In this document: in pieces, positions 23,078 through 35,690 of the stretch | How the letters are laid out: every line of letters begins with the position of its first letter | How positions within the stretch are numbered: position 1 is the first letter of the stretch | DNA from: Sialis fuliginosa | Lineage: Eukaryota; Arthropoda; Insecta; Megaloptera; Sialidae | NCBI GenBank assembly: GCA_961205875.1 | Contig: OY540814.1 | Location: forward strand, 4,942,993-5,006,992 | Length of the DNA: 64,000 nucleotides | Direction of reading: 5' to 3' | The notes under the pieces: model-generated | Told to the model about the DNA's origin: nothing | The model's database searches: none | The model's input: only the letters and a program-made list of their open reading frames with translations | Position numbers and translations under genes: made by a program

Positions 23078-23409
23078 CAGGGGTCACCAAACTTTTCAAG
23101 AAACGGGCCGGATCGAATTTTTTTTTAAATATGGGGGGGCCGGACGAAATATATTCTTGTTGGAATCCTATTAGAACATTTATTTACATGTGCAATTAGC
23201 CATGCATGTAAATAGAGTATATATATCGAAAATAATGGAAAATATCTATTCAAATGTAGATAAATACACATATTTACATCAAATCCTTAAATTATATAAA
23301 ATTAATATTTCTTAATGTATAAAAAATATTTATATATAAAAATCAGGGGCCGGATGAAAAACTTTGGTGGGCCGGATCCGGCCCGCGGGCCGTAGTTTGG
23401 TGACCGCTC
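23078..23409. mobile_element. hAT-like miniature element with perfect 8-bp duplication
   Basis: Both flanks read CACTAGAC (23070-23077 and 23410-23417). The ends are CAGGGGTCACCAAAC and GTTTGGTGACCGCTC, inverted from the seventh base inward. GGGCCGGA words near both ends (23105, 23144 and 23346-23391) are the sub-terminal motif seen in many animal hAT families. The centre is AT-rich with no open frame. Confidence 0.85.
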
Positions 23410-23419
23410 CACTAGACCA

Positions 23420-24490
23420 TTAGTTATATTATTCGAGACCATAAGACTAGATTTACCTATATCTATTAATTCTATAATATTAAAATAAAAAATAATAATT
23501 CTTAGATTTGACTCTTTTTTCTTTCGGTGATAAATGAGTCAGTAATTTAATCTTATTATAATTTATTTAAGTCAGTATTTTAGCGTCTAAATTAAAAAAT
23601 ATAGAATAAGTAATTTTTAATATCCATATCTATATACACTATTTTTTAATTTCAATGATTTTTCAAAGATCAAAGGTAGAAACAAATAAACAGATCTACA
23701 GAAAAGTATTCTGGTATATCTATTGAATTCAATCAAAATTTCTATAGACGAGTATACATTACCCCACATAATAAAAGAGAATAAAAATAATTAATAAATA
23801 ACTGATTGAACAATAGTCGCCAAATTCAAACATTTCATTTTGGCATCAAGTTTTCTCATATTTCATATAAATCAAACTTATTGATCTGGTACAACACTCA
23901 TATCAAATTAATTCCTAACAAAAAAAAAACATTTCTACAAAAAAACCGTACAATTTTATTTATAGAAAAGAGTTAAAAACAGGGCAGGATTATAGTTAAA
24001 TTACCTTATTTTCCATGTTTAAGCCCTTATAAATTTCACCTGATCTGAAGTCTTATAAAATATACATATGTAAACGTAAGCCCTGTGCAAATCTTATTGG
24101 AGAGTGCCATTATTGACTTGGGAAGTAATTTTACACTAACTTCATGAATTTTTTAAACTGCAATTATTTATATGTTAATAAATATATGTTACAATTAACT
24201 ATTTTAATATTAAATTAACATTTGTATATAAATATATAACCATTTTTTACAGTATTAATTCACCATACATTATTTGGACACTGTTATGCACTAATATATC
24301 AACTTACGTATCGACGTAGCTATATATATAAATTATAATAATATAAATAAAATAATACGTTAGTTGACGCTAACAATAAGTAACTATTGTGGTGCTGCGG
24401 ATATTTATCAAACTACCACGAATTACTATATATTTGCCTACAAAATTTTCGATAAAATACGCAAAAATATTTAAATAAACTGCAAATTTC
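23420..24490. other. AT-rich stretch, no gene supported
   Basis: It is very AT-rich with TA-dinucleotide runs. I see no coding signal, RNA gene or bounded element. Confidence 0.5.
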
Positions 24491-24494
24491 CTTA

Positions 24495-24835
24495 CTTTTA
24501 GTAATCCGATTTGGGTTCTATTCTGCAAATTGATTAAGCAAATTCAAAAGGTTTGATGTTAATTTATTACGTATTGCGAGCTGCAGTATGTTGCCGTGGT
24601 ATAAAAATGGGTCTAAAACAACAAATTGAATTTTGTTTATATTTTTATTACAGAAAAGTAAAACCAATCGATATTAAATTAAGTGAAAGAATACTGTAAT
24701 GTTCTCATTTAGAAAATGTAAACATGTAAGGGGGTTACTGAAGAAATTTAATATATAATGGTCATTTTATCAAATTTCATACGAAGAAAATAATAGGACG
24801 AGAGTAATACCACAAAATCATGCTTTGGGTGTGCT
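24495..24835 (+). repeat. R9 dispersed repeat, copy 1
   Basis: GGGTTCTATTCTG, TTAATTTATTACGTATTGCG, GTATGTTGCCGT, AAAACCAATCGATATTAAA, GAAAATGTAAAC and AAATTTCATACGAA occur in the same order at 28235-28580. Both are non-coding. Which element it represents is unknown. Confidence 0.65.
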
Positions 24836-25584
24836 AATTAAACAGTTTTTGAAGTAGGTTTCAAGTAAAAAAAAATTTTTAAGAATGAAAAAAACGACTT
24901 CAAAAACTGTCAAATTTAATATCAGTGTTTTTAGATTTTTTTTAAGTCAGTTTTATTTGTTTTTAACAAGTTTTTTATGCATGTATATAAATCGTAATTT
25001 TTAGCTAGCCCGTCCCTGGATAAACATTTCAACATTCACAAGGTGTCGTATTACCAGAAATCGAACGATATCGTTATTTTTTACATAAAAACGCGAGCAA
25101 TAAATATTGTATTTACAATTGAAATGAGGGATTGTATTTTATTTGCGATTTTTGTGAATTTATACAGAAAGGGTTCAGGTCGTAGAGATCAAGGGTGTTT
25201 CTATGGAGATGTTAAAGGGGGTATGAACTAATAATAGTATTGAAGGTTTTTGTAATAATGCATCTAGTGTGGGGTTCTAATTAATTTTACCGTGTGATTT
25301 AATTTATTATACGGATTAAGTTTGGGCAATTTTGGCATCGCATTTATGATACTTGTGAAAATTACTTAAGGTTTGACCTTTAAGGAAGTTAGCTACTTAA
25401 ATCGATCTCAAAATACAATTATTCTAACGAGATTCTATTGTAATGCCATTTTTACATCAAAAAGTTAAAACGGTAACTTTTTTTTTAATTCGTATTTAAA
25501 AATTTTGATATAAGGTTTTGTTGCTATTTTATCAAAGAAACTGCTTTGTCTTTTTAGTGTAAACACGTCATAAGTTCGTTTTCT

Positions 25585-25685
25585 TACTGCGTCTACAGAC
25601 AGATAAACCGACAGAAAGACACATTATCAGCATGATGAAAATAAGTCAGAATGGATTCAGAGAAGGTCAAAATGTATATTTTCTT
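25585..25685 (-). repeat. R1 family fragment
   Basis: ACAGACAGATAAACCGACAG followed by AAAATAAGTCAGAATGGATT and CAGAGAAGGTCAAAATG is the inverted form of the core seen at 17.0 and 47.4 kb. Confidence 0.6.
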
Positions 25686-26085
25686 CAAAATCTCAAATTA
25701 CTCATAGGTTACTATATGTAGGGGGGATACGCAATGAAACGGACATTTGAGATTGACGCAAATTTTTATTAGAACTACAAACATTATTTAAAAATCAACT
25801 ACGGTATACATATCTCTAATTAATTGAGTTTCTTAAACTGAATCTTTTTTATCAGAAAAAGAATAGAAAATAGTAAAGTAACATAACAAAAAAAAGTCAT
25901 TTTTGTTCGTTTCATGACACCATTCACATTGAAAAAGAACAGTGATGAAACGGACTGGGGTACATAAGTGGTACCTATCAAATATAATTTGATTCAAATT
26001 AAACAAAATTTTATTTAGATATATTTTGATATCTATAATCATTTTTAATCTAGTATTTGTATTATTACTAAATTACAAATATTTT

Positions 26086-26129
26086 ACAAAATTTTAGAAT
26101 AAAGTACATACTTTATTCTAAAATTTTGT
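26086..26129. repeat. Perfect 21-bp inverted repeat, 2-bp loop
   Basis: ACAAAATTTTAGAATAAAGTA, two bases, then the exact complement. Nothing at either side continues the symmetry. It could be a cruciform-forming site or a pair of transposon ends joined tail to tail. Confidence 0.85.
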
Positions 26130-26487
26130 TTCATCAAGTTTAATTATTTGTTTAATTATTATTATTACAAAATCCGTAATACTTTAATATGAGTCTATTG
26201 TATTTAAGATATTTTAGCCAGTCAACATTATGATTTAAATAAACGTCCGTTTCAATGTACGAACATATTATCTGTCCGATTCGATGCGTAAGTAACCATT
26301 AAAATTATTTAATAAACTTCATCTACACTGAATTGACATTTGCAAAGTAATTTATCATTGATGCTTGACTCATATATATGCAATATTACACCAAACATCA
26401 AAAATACAATAAGTGTAATATCCCACCTTTGGAATCTTTTCAAAAAACTATTTTTTTAAATTTTTTACGACGAAAATTTATATTGTG

Positions 26488-26903
26488 TCACGTCCCCGGC
26501 TGACTTTCCGCCTGGGGCGCCTCTAGCTCAGTGGAGGTGGGAAGTGGTCCAGGTTTTGAGAGAGAACCAAAACGCGATTTTCTTTTTATTTATTTATTTA
26601 CAAATTTTCTATACACTATTTATACTTTTTACACTATTTACATCTATACATTTGGGCGCCATTTGGCAATGGGGCCAAAACCCACACGTTTGATGAAGGA
26701 GAACCGTTCTTCACGTTCTACCTCCTACGGCACTGCGGCGACTGTTATCCCCACAATCGAGTTTGCACACACAAAAAAAAGTTGATGATTACAAACTTTT
26801 TGAAAACGCAAATAATTAGCTTACACACTGTGCCGCGGCCGATATCCGTCTGTGTCTACCCTGTGCGTGATTCTGAACGACCTTCAGAATCACGCACCAA
26901 CAT
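26488..26903 (-). mobile_element. Candidate solo LTR (or tRNA-headed SINE)
   Basis: On the minus strand the block starts TGTTGGTGCGTG and ends GGGACGTGACA, the TG..CA form of an LTR. Inside, in the expected order, are TATAAATAG (about 26620), AATAAA repeats (about 26590) and a GC-rich U5-like end. No direct flank of 4-6 bp was found in the canonical position, and no internal region adjoins. Alternatively TCTAGCTCAGTGG at about 26522 on the plus strand resembles a tRNA box A, but a good box B is lacking. The plus-strand frame 26531-26785 is read-through. Confidence 0.35.
26864..26896. repeat. Perfect 13-bp hairpin
   Basis: TGCGTGATTCTGA, seven bases, then TCAGAATCACGCA. It lies at the start of the candidate LTR on the minus strand and could be a regulatory or terminator-like stem. 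Confidence 0.8.
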
Positions 26904-26909
26904 GTGTAG

Positions 26910-28230
26910 TTCTTATCAACACAAGGTGCAATATCCATAATAAAATGCATTAAACTAAAACTTTAATAATACCAAAAAAAAATCTTACAATTAAAAAAAA
27001 AATGTAATAATTGTCAATACAAACATAATACTAGGCACTATGAAAATGCCATTTTCATGGTGTAGTTTATGGAGCTTAGTGATAAACAGGAAAAATTATT
27101 TAAGCAACAATAATGCTCGATAAAAAAGCTTATGCCACATATTACCCCTCACCCCCTTCTTTCTCACTGAACATGTGGGGGTAAATGTAGCGACCCTCTC
27201 AGTACAGGTCATGTATAGTTAATAATAATTTTAAAAATTAGGGGGCCGTTTGTAACGTGATGATTACACTTGCGGTCCTTAACGAAGTTAGTAACCGACG
27301 CTTCTTGGCGCGTGGGGGGGGAGGGGGTTGGTGGCGTCGTAACAAGATCACGAGGGATTTGTTTAGGGTGCATGCGTGTAGACAACATTTATTAATAGGG
27401 CCTCCTATTGTCATTACATTATTATTTTTGATGTATGTATATGTATGTACATATATTGTCTATATATGCACTTACGAAAATTAAATTATATAGCATGGTT
27501 TGGCCATAAAATGCATACCCCTTAAACTTTTTAAAATGTATTAATTAATTATCAATTCATTTTTTAAAGTATGTTTTTTTTTTAAATCGAGGTTATTTTC
27601 ATATCTTTAACTCATATTTTTTGTTCACAATGGATATTACAAGTAATAATAGTGATTATGTAAGTACATTTGAAAACAATAAATAAATGACATAACCTCA
27701 CTTAATAATTATATTTTCTTACATCGATCCATTACAAAAGATTAAATAAATACTAACAAACTCCTACTCCGTCAGACATCCCTTGTGAAACAATAACATT
27801 CATAAAATAAAACTAATTGCACAGAAATGACAAAAACACCACTGATAGCTGTTGGAAAAGGAGCAATCCAGCCGACAATAAATGCATCTTATCAATCAAT
27901 ACCAACACTGAAACAGTATTATACAAATAATAATTAATACATTTATCATAATACTTTAATTCTACAGTTAAAATTTATCAGAATTAAATAATATATGGTA
28001 ATATTCAATTTCAACAAACACAATGTCACTTGATTGTCACAGATATAAATAAATATACTTCACATTTTATAATGCAAACTTGTCAGATTTTATCTTGATT
28101 GAATATGTAACGTAATGAAACAGAATCATTGTAATTTGCAAAAAAGTCATACCTTTGAATAAAATAATTAAAATAGGTACAACGCTTTTCATATCAGTTT
28201 TGTGGCGCTACTTAGCGAATTTTTTATAAA
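26910..28230. other. AT-rich stretch, no gene supported
   Basis: No supported gene. It includes a G-rich tract near 27316-27331 (GGGGGGGGAGGGGG) within a short open frame at 27257-27484 that has no known domain. Confidence 0.5.
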
Positions 28231-28234
28231 CCTT

Positions 28235-28580
28235 AGGATTAACTATGGGTTCTATTCTGATTATAAATGAAGTAAATACAAAAGATTGCTGTTGATTTAT
28301 TACGTTTTGCAACCTGTAGTGTGTTGCCGTTACTTAAAAATGAGATGAAATCGACAAATTGAACTTTATTTATAGTTTTATAATAGAAAATTAAAACCAA
28401 TCTATATTAAACTAAGTAAATATGAAGACTGTAATGTATCTCTTTCAGAAAATGTAAACGTATAAGTGGATTACTGAAGAAATATATATAATGCTCATTT
28501 TAACAATTTTCATACGAAATTTTTTTTAGGACGAGGATAGAACACACTTCCAAGTAGAGGCTGCTTGAGGTGTGCTATAA
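28235..28580 (+). repeat. R9 dispersed repeat, copy 2
   Basis: It parallels 24495-24835 landmark for landmark, including GGGTTCTATTCTG, ATTTATTACGT, GTGTGTTGCCGT, TAAAACCAATC and TTTTCATACGAAA, with scattered differences. It ends close to GAGGTGTGC where copy 1 has GGGTGTGC. Confidence 0.65.
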
Positions 28581-28703
28581 ATGTGAAATGTCAATTAATA
28601 ACTAAAATAATTGCCTCAAATGGATAAATATATTTAATAATATGTAGTTATGATAATTTTGGTATTTCCTTGTTCAAAGATACAAAATATAGTCTTTATA
28701 GTT

Positions 28704-29588
28704 TATACAGGGTGGAGCATTTAAAGTGTTACAGTGTATTATCTCAGAGCCATCGCATATTTGAAAAAATGTTTCAACCAAAAAATGTTTGGTTGTAAGG
28801 GGGTAATCGAATAGTAATATTTATTTGTTATTTTAACGTTGCCTTCTAGGATATTTGAAGGTCAAGATCATATTTTTAAATAGGATCTTATAGTTTTTAT
28901 TTAGTAATCTTATTCTACGTTAACAAACACGAATCTTTCATTGAAAACATTTTTTTTAATAACCTAAGCTTTCCAAGGTATCTAACAAAATAATTCGAGA
29001 TTTTGAATTTTCAAGAATTTTTTACTGAGAAACCATAAACGTTAGAAAAAAAGTACAAGATACAAAAAATGTTTTTTTTTGGTCTATTGAAACTTGGAGA
29101 ATTATTCTAGATTTTTTTTAACATTTCGTACTTTTTTTTGTTTTTGCTAAAATAAAATAAATAGAAAAAGTTTTTAAATTTTTTTAGATAATTCTCCACG
29201 CTTTATTAGACCGAAATAAATATTTTGTGCATCCTGTACTTTTTTTTAAAGTTTGTGGTTTCTGAGTAAAAAATTCTTGAAAGTTCAAAATCTCGAATTA
29301 ATTTGTTAGATACCTTGGAAAGCTTGGGTTGTTCAAAAAAAAGTTTTCAATGAAAGATTCGTGTATTTTCACGTAGAATAAGATTACTAAATAAAAACTA
29401 TAAGTTCCTATTTAAAAAAATGATAATGACCTTCAAATATCCTTGAAGGCCACGTTAAAATAGCAAATAAATATTACTATTGGAATACCCCCTTACAACC
29501 AAACATTTTTTGGTTGAAACATTTTTTTCAAATATGCTATGGTTCTGAGATAATCAACTGTAACACTTTAAATGCCCCACCCTGTATA
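28704..29588. mobile_element. 885-bp fold-back element, TATACAGGGTG termini
   Basis: The left end TATACAGGGTGGAGCATTTA and right end TAAATGCCCCACCCTGTATA are inverted. Matching landmarks run the full length: AACCAAAAAATGTTTGGTTG with CAACCAAACATTTTTTGG, CGAATCTTTCATTGAAAAC with GTTTTCAATGAAAGATTCG, and AAAATCTCGAATTA with its complement. The unpaired centre is only about 29115-29190. RNA crossing it would form a very long hairpin. No transposase. Confidence 0.9.
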
Positions 29589-29589
29589 A

Positions 29590-30550
29590 TAGACATAGAA
29601 CATGAACTGTACATCTGATTCGAAAATCGAGCCTTCACAAAAAAATGTAAGTATTTATTTGTATACCTACTCAAAACTACCAATAATTAAATGTAAATGA
29701 GATAGACAGAATATCAAAGACGTGGCTTATACCCAGTAGATAGTAAAAACTAGATACAATGTGTTTGATGAACCGTTATGATCTGGTAATACAATTACCT
29801 AAATATACTCAGACAACACAAAGGTGTAAGATAATGAAGTCACGTGAACCACACGTGACTCTATATGGCATCCTATTATCAGCCCTAAGGTACATATATA
29901 TTGTTAATGTTACCGTATAGGTACTGTCTCATTTCACATTTGATATTTTTTTCATTAGAATTTGGAATTTTCTCGTAATAAATATTTGTAAATACTGCTT
30001 TTAGCCACCCACAGGCGACATTTTTGAGTTAGAAAAAAAAATATATGGTCATATGAGATGTACATTTGGTATACAATTTTTTTTTATTTGCTTTAAAACC
30101 CACTGCAGGCACCATTTTTGATTTAAAAAAAAAAATAGAAAATTGGTCAAATTCCGCTTGTTTGGTTATACATTTTAATGTGCCTTGGTATAAAAAATAT
30201 AATTGTTTTACCTAGTTTTAGCTCCTTAGTGCCTACCCTGAAAAATTATTTTTTCAATATATTTGTACATCTTTTACTAGAGGGCGTCATTTTACATGTT
30301 CAGTAAAAATTTCTAGTTTCTAGCTTATATAGTTTACGAGCTATTTAGCATTAAGAGAATAATAATAGGGTTTCTTCGGAACCCTAAAAATTAATTTATA
30401 CATTATTTTTAGCAAGGATAAAAAATAAAAATTTAATTTTAAATAATGTAATTATATAAAGTATTTTTAATGATATTAATTGATAAAATCAGAAAATATG
30501 GCTGTAAGTGAGATTTATTGTTAGTTACTACAATCAATCAGAAATCAATT
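29590..30550. other. AT-rich stretch, weak internal repeats only
   Basis: No gene. GCGACATTTTTGAGTT (about 30015) and GGCACCATTTTTGATTT (about 30107) resemble each other and a block at 4800, suggesting diverged repeat pieces. Confidence 0.45.
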
Positions 30551-30590
30551 TGGGCTGTCATAACTCTTATTATGAGTATCTCTTGTTGAA
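30551..30590 (+). repeat. R8 short repeat motif, copy 2
   Basis: CTGTCATAACTCTTATTATG and GAGTATCTCT match 9317 and 55975. Confidence 0.5.
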
Positions 30591-30709
30591 ATATATCATA
30601 TAGACGTCAAATATTTAGTTTAATATTATTGTTAAACAATAGAACATTGTTTAAATTAAAATAATTGAATTAATTTTCATTGAAAAAAACTTTGAGAATT
30701 AGCACAAGA

Positions 30710-30890
30710 TAGTGACGTAGTAACGGGGGGGGGGGGGGGGAGCGGACGAAACCCCTCCCGAAATATTCAGTGTTCTTAAAAAAACGTATGTTTTGGTGAA
30801 ACATCAGTTCAAGATACCTTCAAAAAATTTAACTCATATGTATTATATTTATCCCCCTCCCTCCCGAAAATTTTTCTTACTACGCCACTG
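30710..30890. mobile_element. hAT-like miniature element, perfect 8-bp duplication
   Basis: Perfect flanks GCACAAGA lie at 30702-30709 and 30891-30898. The ends are TAGTGACGTAGTAACG and, read inward from the right, CAGTGGCGTAGTAAG. The right terminus resembles that of the 7656 element (CAGTGGCGTAG), so the two are probably related. A 16-base poly-G run at 30725 starts just inside the left end and C-rich words lie near the right end. Confidence 0.85.
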
Positions 30891-31574
30891 GCACAAGACC
30901 AAGACTTTTCGCGTTCTCGTCTCAATCTTGGTCACCTGAACGAGACGAAACCGCTACTGACTTAAATTTTAAAACTAGTGCTATAGGTGCAATACTCGTA
31001 GACTTAAGGAGGGGCCAAAATAAGACAATCAGTTACCTAACTCTCGTTTCTTACGAAGTCCTAATGAACAACGAAATATTTTCATAAAAATTACAATAAA
31101 GCACAATACAATTGGTAATATTTTTTTCAAAGAAAAACTACTTATTGTATCTAGTTGAAAATAACCTATTTACTGCAATTTTTTAAAGTTTTTTTTTACA
31201 AAAAAAAATCATACCCTAAAATGGCATACGATACTTTTTCAAATCTACATCTAATAGCTTCTCCAATTAGAGCAAGGGAACACATCAGGCTGCTGTCCCA
31301 AACGGAATGTTCTATAATAGATGTTATTCACTGGAGATAATTCTTTTGCGCAACAAAAGAGTTTGTTTAAATCAGATAAAGCGATGAAGTAGAAAATGAG
31401 GCTTTTTGTTCACAAAAGCGTTTAAAGTCCTTAATATAGAAACATAAAGGTTGGTTTTAAAGTAGGTAAATAGTACGTAATTTAATATTATTCAAAGTTG
31501 TAATTAATTTGTTTTTTATTATGTTTTTTTTATTCATTATACATATTGTAAGTTTTATATACCTATATTTCAAT

Positions 31575-32255
31575 ATATACAGGTGTCCCAAGATTGTCAA
31601 AGTTCAATATTTCATTTATTATAACAAATGAAAGAAAACTTTAATAAAAAAGATGTCAGGATAGACAAGCAGCATATTTTAAAAATATACTGATATAGAA
31701 AATCCCATATAATGTGTTACAAATCAAAGTTATATATTTTTTAAATAAAAAGTATATATTTTTAATAGGCAAATCAAAAATGTGAAAATATATAGGTTGA
31801 AAATTAAAAAAAAACTTAAGTTCAGAGTTTTGATACAACCTGTACAAATAATACAATTTTGTAAATGTTTCATGTAATATCACAATAATAGAGAATATAC
31901 CAAAACTATTTTTAGCAGAAAACAATTTTTTTTCTAATTAAAAAATTACAAGGTGTTGAAAATAACCCAATTTTCTTACAAAAATGTTCATAATTTCTAA
32001 ATCGCTCAATATAATCCCACACATGCTTATATCAAAATATCCAAAAGAATAAATGCTTTTAGATTATCAATTAAAAATATATACTTTGTAATTAAAAAAA
32101 TATAACTTTAATTTGTAACACACTTATGGGATATCCTATTATATTTTTAAAATATGCTGCTTGTCTATCCTGACAACTTTTGTATTAAAGTTTTCTTTCA
32201 TTTGTTATAATAAATGAAATATTGAACTTTGACACAGTCTTGAGACACTCTGTAT
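31575..32255. mobile_element. Fold-back element, TATACAGGTGTCCCA termini
   Basis: The left end TATACAGGTGTCCCAAGA is followed by GTCAAAGTTCAATATTTCAT. The right side mirrors these as ATGAAATATTGAACTTTGAC and TCTTGAGACACTCTGTAT. Further in, AGGATAGACAAGCAGCATAT pairs with ATATGCTGCTTGTCTATCCT, and TGTGTTACAAATCAAAGTTA with TAACTTTAATTTGTAACACA. The minus-strand frame 31656-31925 lies in this element and is not a gene. Confidence 0.85.
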
Positions 32256-33600
32256 TTAATATTTTAGGGGGGAAAATGTAAAGGACCCCGCAAATGAGAT
32301 TTGACTTGTTTTATAAGATAAGTTAATCCTATAGGATTATATTTTACTGAATGTTTAAGCGATAAACATTCAGAAAAAAATGAAATAAATAAAAAATTGA
32401 AAAAATAAAATCTTTAAAATTTTTTATAAAAAAATTAAAAGAAACTATTGAATCAAAAAACTAAAAAATGTCACTATATTTACTAAAATAAATTCTTTGT
32501 ATTCTTTAAGCACTTTTTATTCTTTTTTAATTCTTCTAAAAGTGTTGACCAAAGGGGTGTATGGGTTTTATTTTATTTATTTTAATTTTTTTTATTTCGT
32601 TATTCGCATTTGATAATTTATATGAAAAACAGCTTTAAAACTGCAATATCTAATCTATTTTTCCAAAAATTAACATACCTATGTACATCGCATAGGATTA
32701 ATTATGTAGTTTGAAGCCAAAATTCATTTAAAGTATTTTTTTTAAATTGTAGTTACGTACGTTCCATTAACTCTTAATATATTCTATATGTGCTTAATTA
32801 GTGATGTAAAGGTGAAAAGTTTCAATTTAAAAGTTTAATAACTTTTCACTAAAAGTTTTCACTCACCTGTGAAAATTTTCAAATTTTTGAAAAGTTTTGT
32901 TCATACGTTTGTTCATACGGTTGGTACCACTAACATTATCTAAAATAATACATTACCAATATGCAAATTATAAAAAGTAATAATATACTTTTAAATTATA
33001 ATAGTTTTGGAAATGGTTGATTCTTACATTGTTATCGAGAATACATAAGTATAAAAAATTTCAAGGCAATCGGATATCGGGAACTGGTTGAAAATTAGTT
33101 ACAAATTTTGATCGAAACGGACAAACAAGCCAAGTTAATAAAATTGTAAAAAATAAATAAATTGTTAATAATTATAATTAAACTTATAGCAATACAATCT
33201 GAAATTTTCACCGACTAAAAACATTTCATGATGTTTTTAAAAAAAAATTAAAAAAATAAAAATATCACTATGCTTAAGTATGATACATTAAAGAATAACT
33301 AAGCACATTCATAAGTAATTAAATCCATAGGTACATTTACAAGTATTTATATGTATGTACATTTACTTAAGTCTTAAATACTTGTAATAACCAAGTTCGA
33401 TTGTATTTTTTTATCGGTTATATAATTCATATAAAAATATTCATCATCTATCACAAAAATATTGCTAGAGGGCGAAAACAACAATAAAAAACAAGAAACA
33501 TATATCTCTTCGATCCAACTTATTACCAGCATAAAAAATCCAATTAATTGTAATAAAAACACAATACATCCCCCTTAAGGAATATATTGAAAATTTCTTA
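32256..33600. other. AT-rich stretch, no gene supported
   Basis: No coding or RNA gene signal. A short AAAAGTT/AACTTTT-rich segment near 32815-32900 gives local self-complementarity. Confidence 0.5.
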
Positions 33601-33904
33601 CACCGTTGACAGCAGCAAGTTTGTGTATTTTTTTGGCTTCGTGAGAGCGAGAGTGTGGACGCATCCGTCTGTCTCTATCGATCCTATTTACCCATAATAC
33701 ACAGCTGTAATGGTGTAATATGATATTTGGATGCGCGGTGCGTCCCTTTGTTGTGCACAGGACATAAGAGCCCTCCTTGCAAACTCCGGCATGATTCTTC
33801 GCTCAAAACGGTTCGTGGAAGTTTGATGAACCGTCAACAGTTTCGTTGATGGAGAATTGTTAGCCTTTCGAATACTGGACTTGGCGAGGGTGAGGAATAT
33901 ATAA

Positions 33905-34575
33905 TAATCATTAAAAAAACATCTGCCAAGTAAATGCACAGTGCTTCTTCGTGTTAAATTCATCAAAGATAGTTAATTTATTGAACAATTTAAATAAAAG
34001 CCAATAAAGTGTTCAGATAAATTGCCTGGCATTGGTTAACCGTTTAATTTTTATAGAATTTAACTAAAAAATATTAGTTCGAAATTTTTCTTAAAACGAA
34101 CCTGATTAAATTTCGTAAATTTTTAATTTTTTGACAATTTCATTTTTGTAAGGGAATATTTTACAACAAATATTGTGGTGACCTATCTTATAGGAAATTG
34201 AATGCTTTACAAAAAAGATTCTATAAAATATTCACGTAATTATGTCGTTCTTGAGATATCTTTAATATGTTGGATGTCACCACTCCCCCTTACACACGAT
34301 TTTAATAATTTTGAAATGGGGTTGTCCTCAAGCGAGACCCAACCAACCAACCAAATTTCATTAATATCGGTTCAGTTATGCGAGTGAGAAGGATTCACTC
34401 GACACACAGACACACACACATACACACACACAGAGACAGACAGATACGGAATGAAAAGTGTTTTTCTTAACCTGAAACGGAAAGATCAAGTTAAAATTTT
34501 GAAATCGGAGAACAATTTTTTTTAAACGATCGCCAAGAATCTCGTATCTTCGATATGGCGAAGAAGCAAAATGGT
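33905..34575 (-). repeat. R2 family repeat, copy 1
   Basis: Inverted relative to the copies at 38.9 and 45.9 kb. Landmarks, read on the minus strand, are CGAAGATACGAGATTC, a GTCTGTCTC-type run, GATATTAATGAAATTTGG with GGTTGGTTGGTTGGG, and AAAATTCGAACTAAT-type sequence. It ends in the shared CACTGTGCATTTACTTGGC. The GTGT/CACA run near 34405 is a local microsatellite. Frames at 33688-33966 and 34202-34387 are parts of this repeat and its flank. Confidence 0.75.
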
Positions 34576-35054
34576 ATTGGTGATTGTATTTTTATAATCA
34601 CGATTGATTAACTGTCCAATTTTTATACTTTGATTTATGTTAAATATAAATTTAATCACGGTTAGTAAACGGACGACTTACACCATTATGGTGATTGTAT
34701 TTGTTTTACTGTAATAATTAATAATTAGTAGGTAACTGTTTTTATAAGCAAAAATAAAAGATGTCAAATGAGATAAATATGGATGCTTTTCAATAAAAAA
34801 ATGTCAACTAAACTAACCTAAAAATGCAGCTTTTAGCATGTATTTCAATATAAATTATTTTATTTTAGATCTTTAAAAACTGTAGAAGATGAAATTTCTA
34901 TTATATTGATTTTTAATTTATTTTGAGGATTTAAATGAAGTTCTTGAACATAAAACAGTTTTTATTTTATTAATATTTTCAATTCCGATTTTATCAATAT
35001 GAATTATTTAACTTAATAATAACGTTAGATAGACAAATAAATAAGAATAACTAC

Positions 35055-35690
35055 CATAATCAATATACAATGAGTTTCATAGGTAATTAACTAACGTATT
35101 TTTCAGTATTAGCGTTATTGCTAGCCGTGTTTCCAGTTCAGAGTTATTGCTCATCAAAGTCAAAAAAGATATTTATTTTTATGAAAAGTACCTACCTATA
35201 ATGTGATATTTTTTTATCATTATTTTGGTGTGTCATAATGTTACCTACAAATTCACCATACAAAGTTTGGACCGGGGTCTTATAGTTTTTTAGTTATAAA
35301 TTTATCTAAATAATCCCCAAAGTGACTATTTTGCTACCTACCCTATTAAATGAAACAGTCATAAATTTTGTTTGTTTATAATTATATAATTACTTTTAAA
35401 ATTATGTAAATTAACATTAACAATAAAATTATGTTGTTTTATTATAAACAACAAAATATTATGACTGTTTCATTCATTTAATAGGGTAGGTAGCAAAATA
35501 GTTACTTTGGGGATTATTTAGATAAATTTATGACGGGAAAATTGTAAGACCCAGATCCAAACTTGGTATAGTTAATTTGTAGATAACATTATGACACACC
35601 AAAATAATGATAAATAATACCACATATTGTAGGCACTTTTGGGGAAAAAAATTCGTTAATTAATTACCTATGAACCTGACTTATTGTGGT
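35055..35690. repeat. R4 inverted pair forming a fold-back
   Basis: The left half of an R4 repeat on the minus strand (35060-35275) faces a direct copy (35545 onward). Between them TCTAAATAATCCCCAAAGT and TTTGGGGATTATTTAGA, then TGCTACCTACCCTATTAAAT and ATTTAATAGGGTAGGTAGCA, continue the symmetry to a centre near 35405. The arms are about 300 bp each. Confidence 0.85.

Noticed and set aside
26483..26910. ACACA on both sides of the candidate LTR as a target duplication
   Set aside because: Using it would force the LTR to end in TG instead of CA, which is not canonical, so it is more likely chance.
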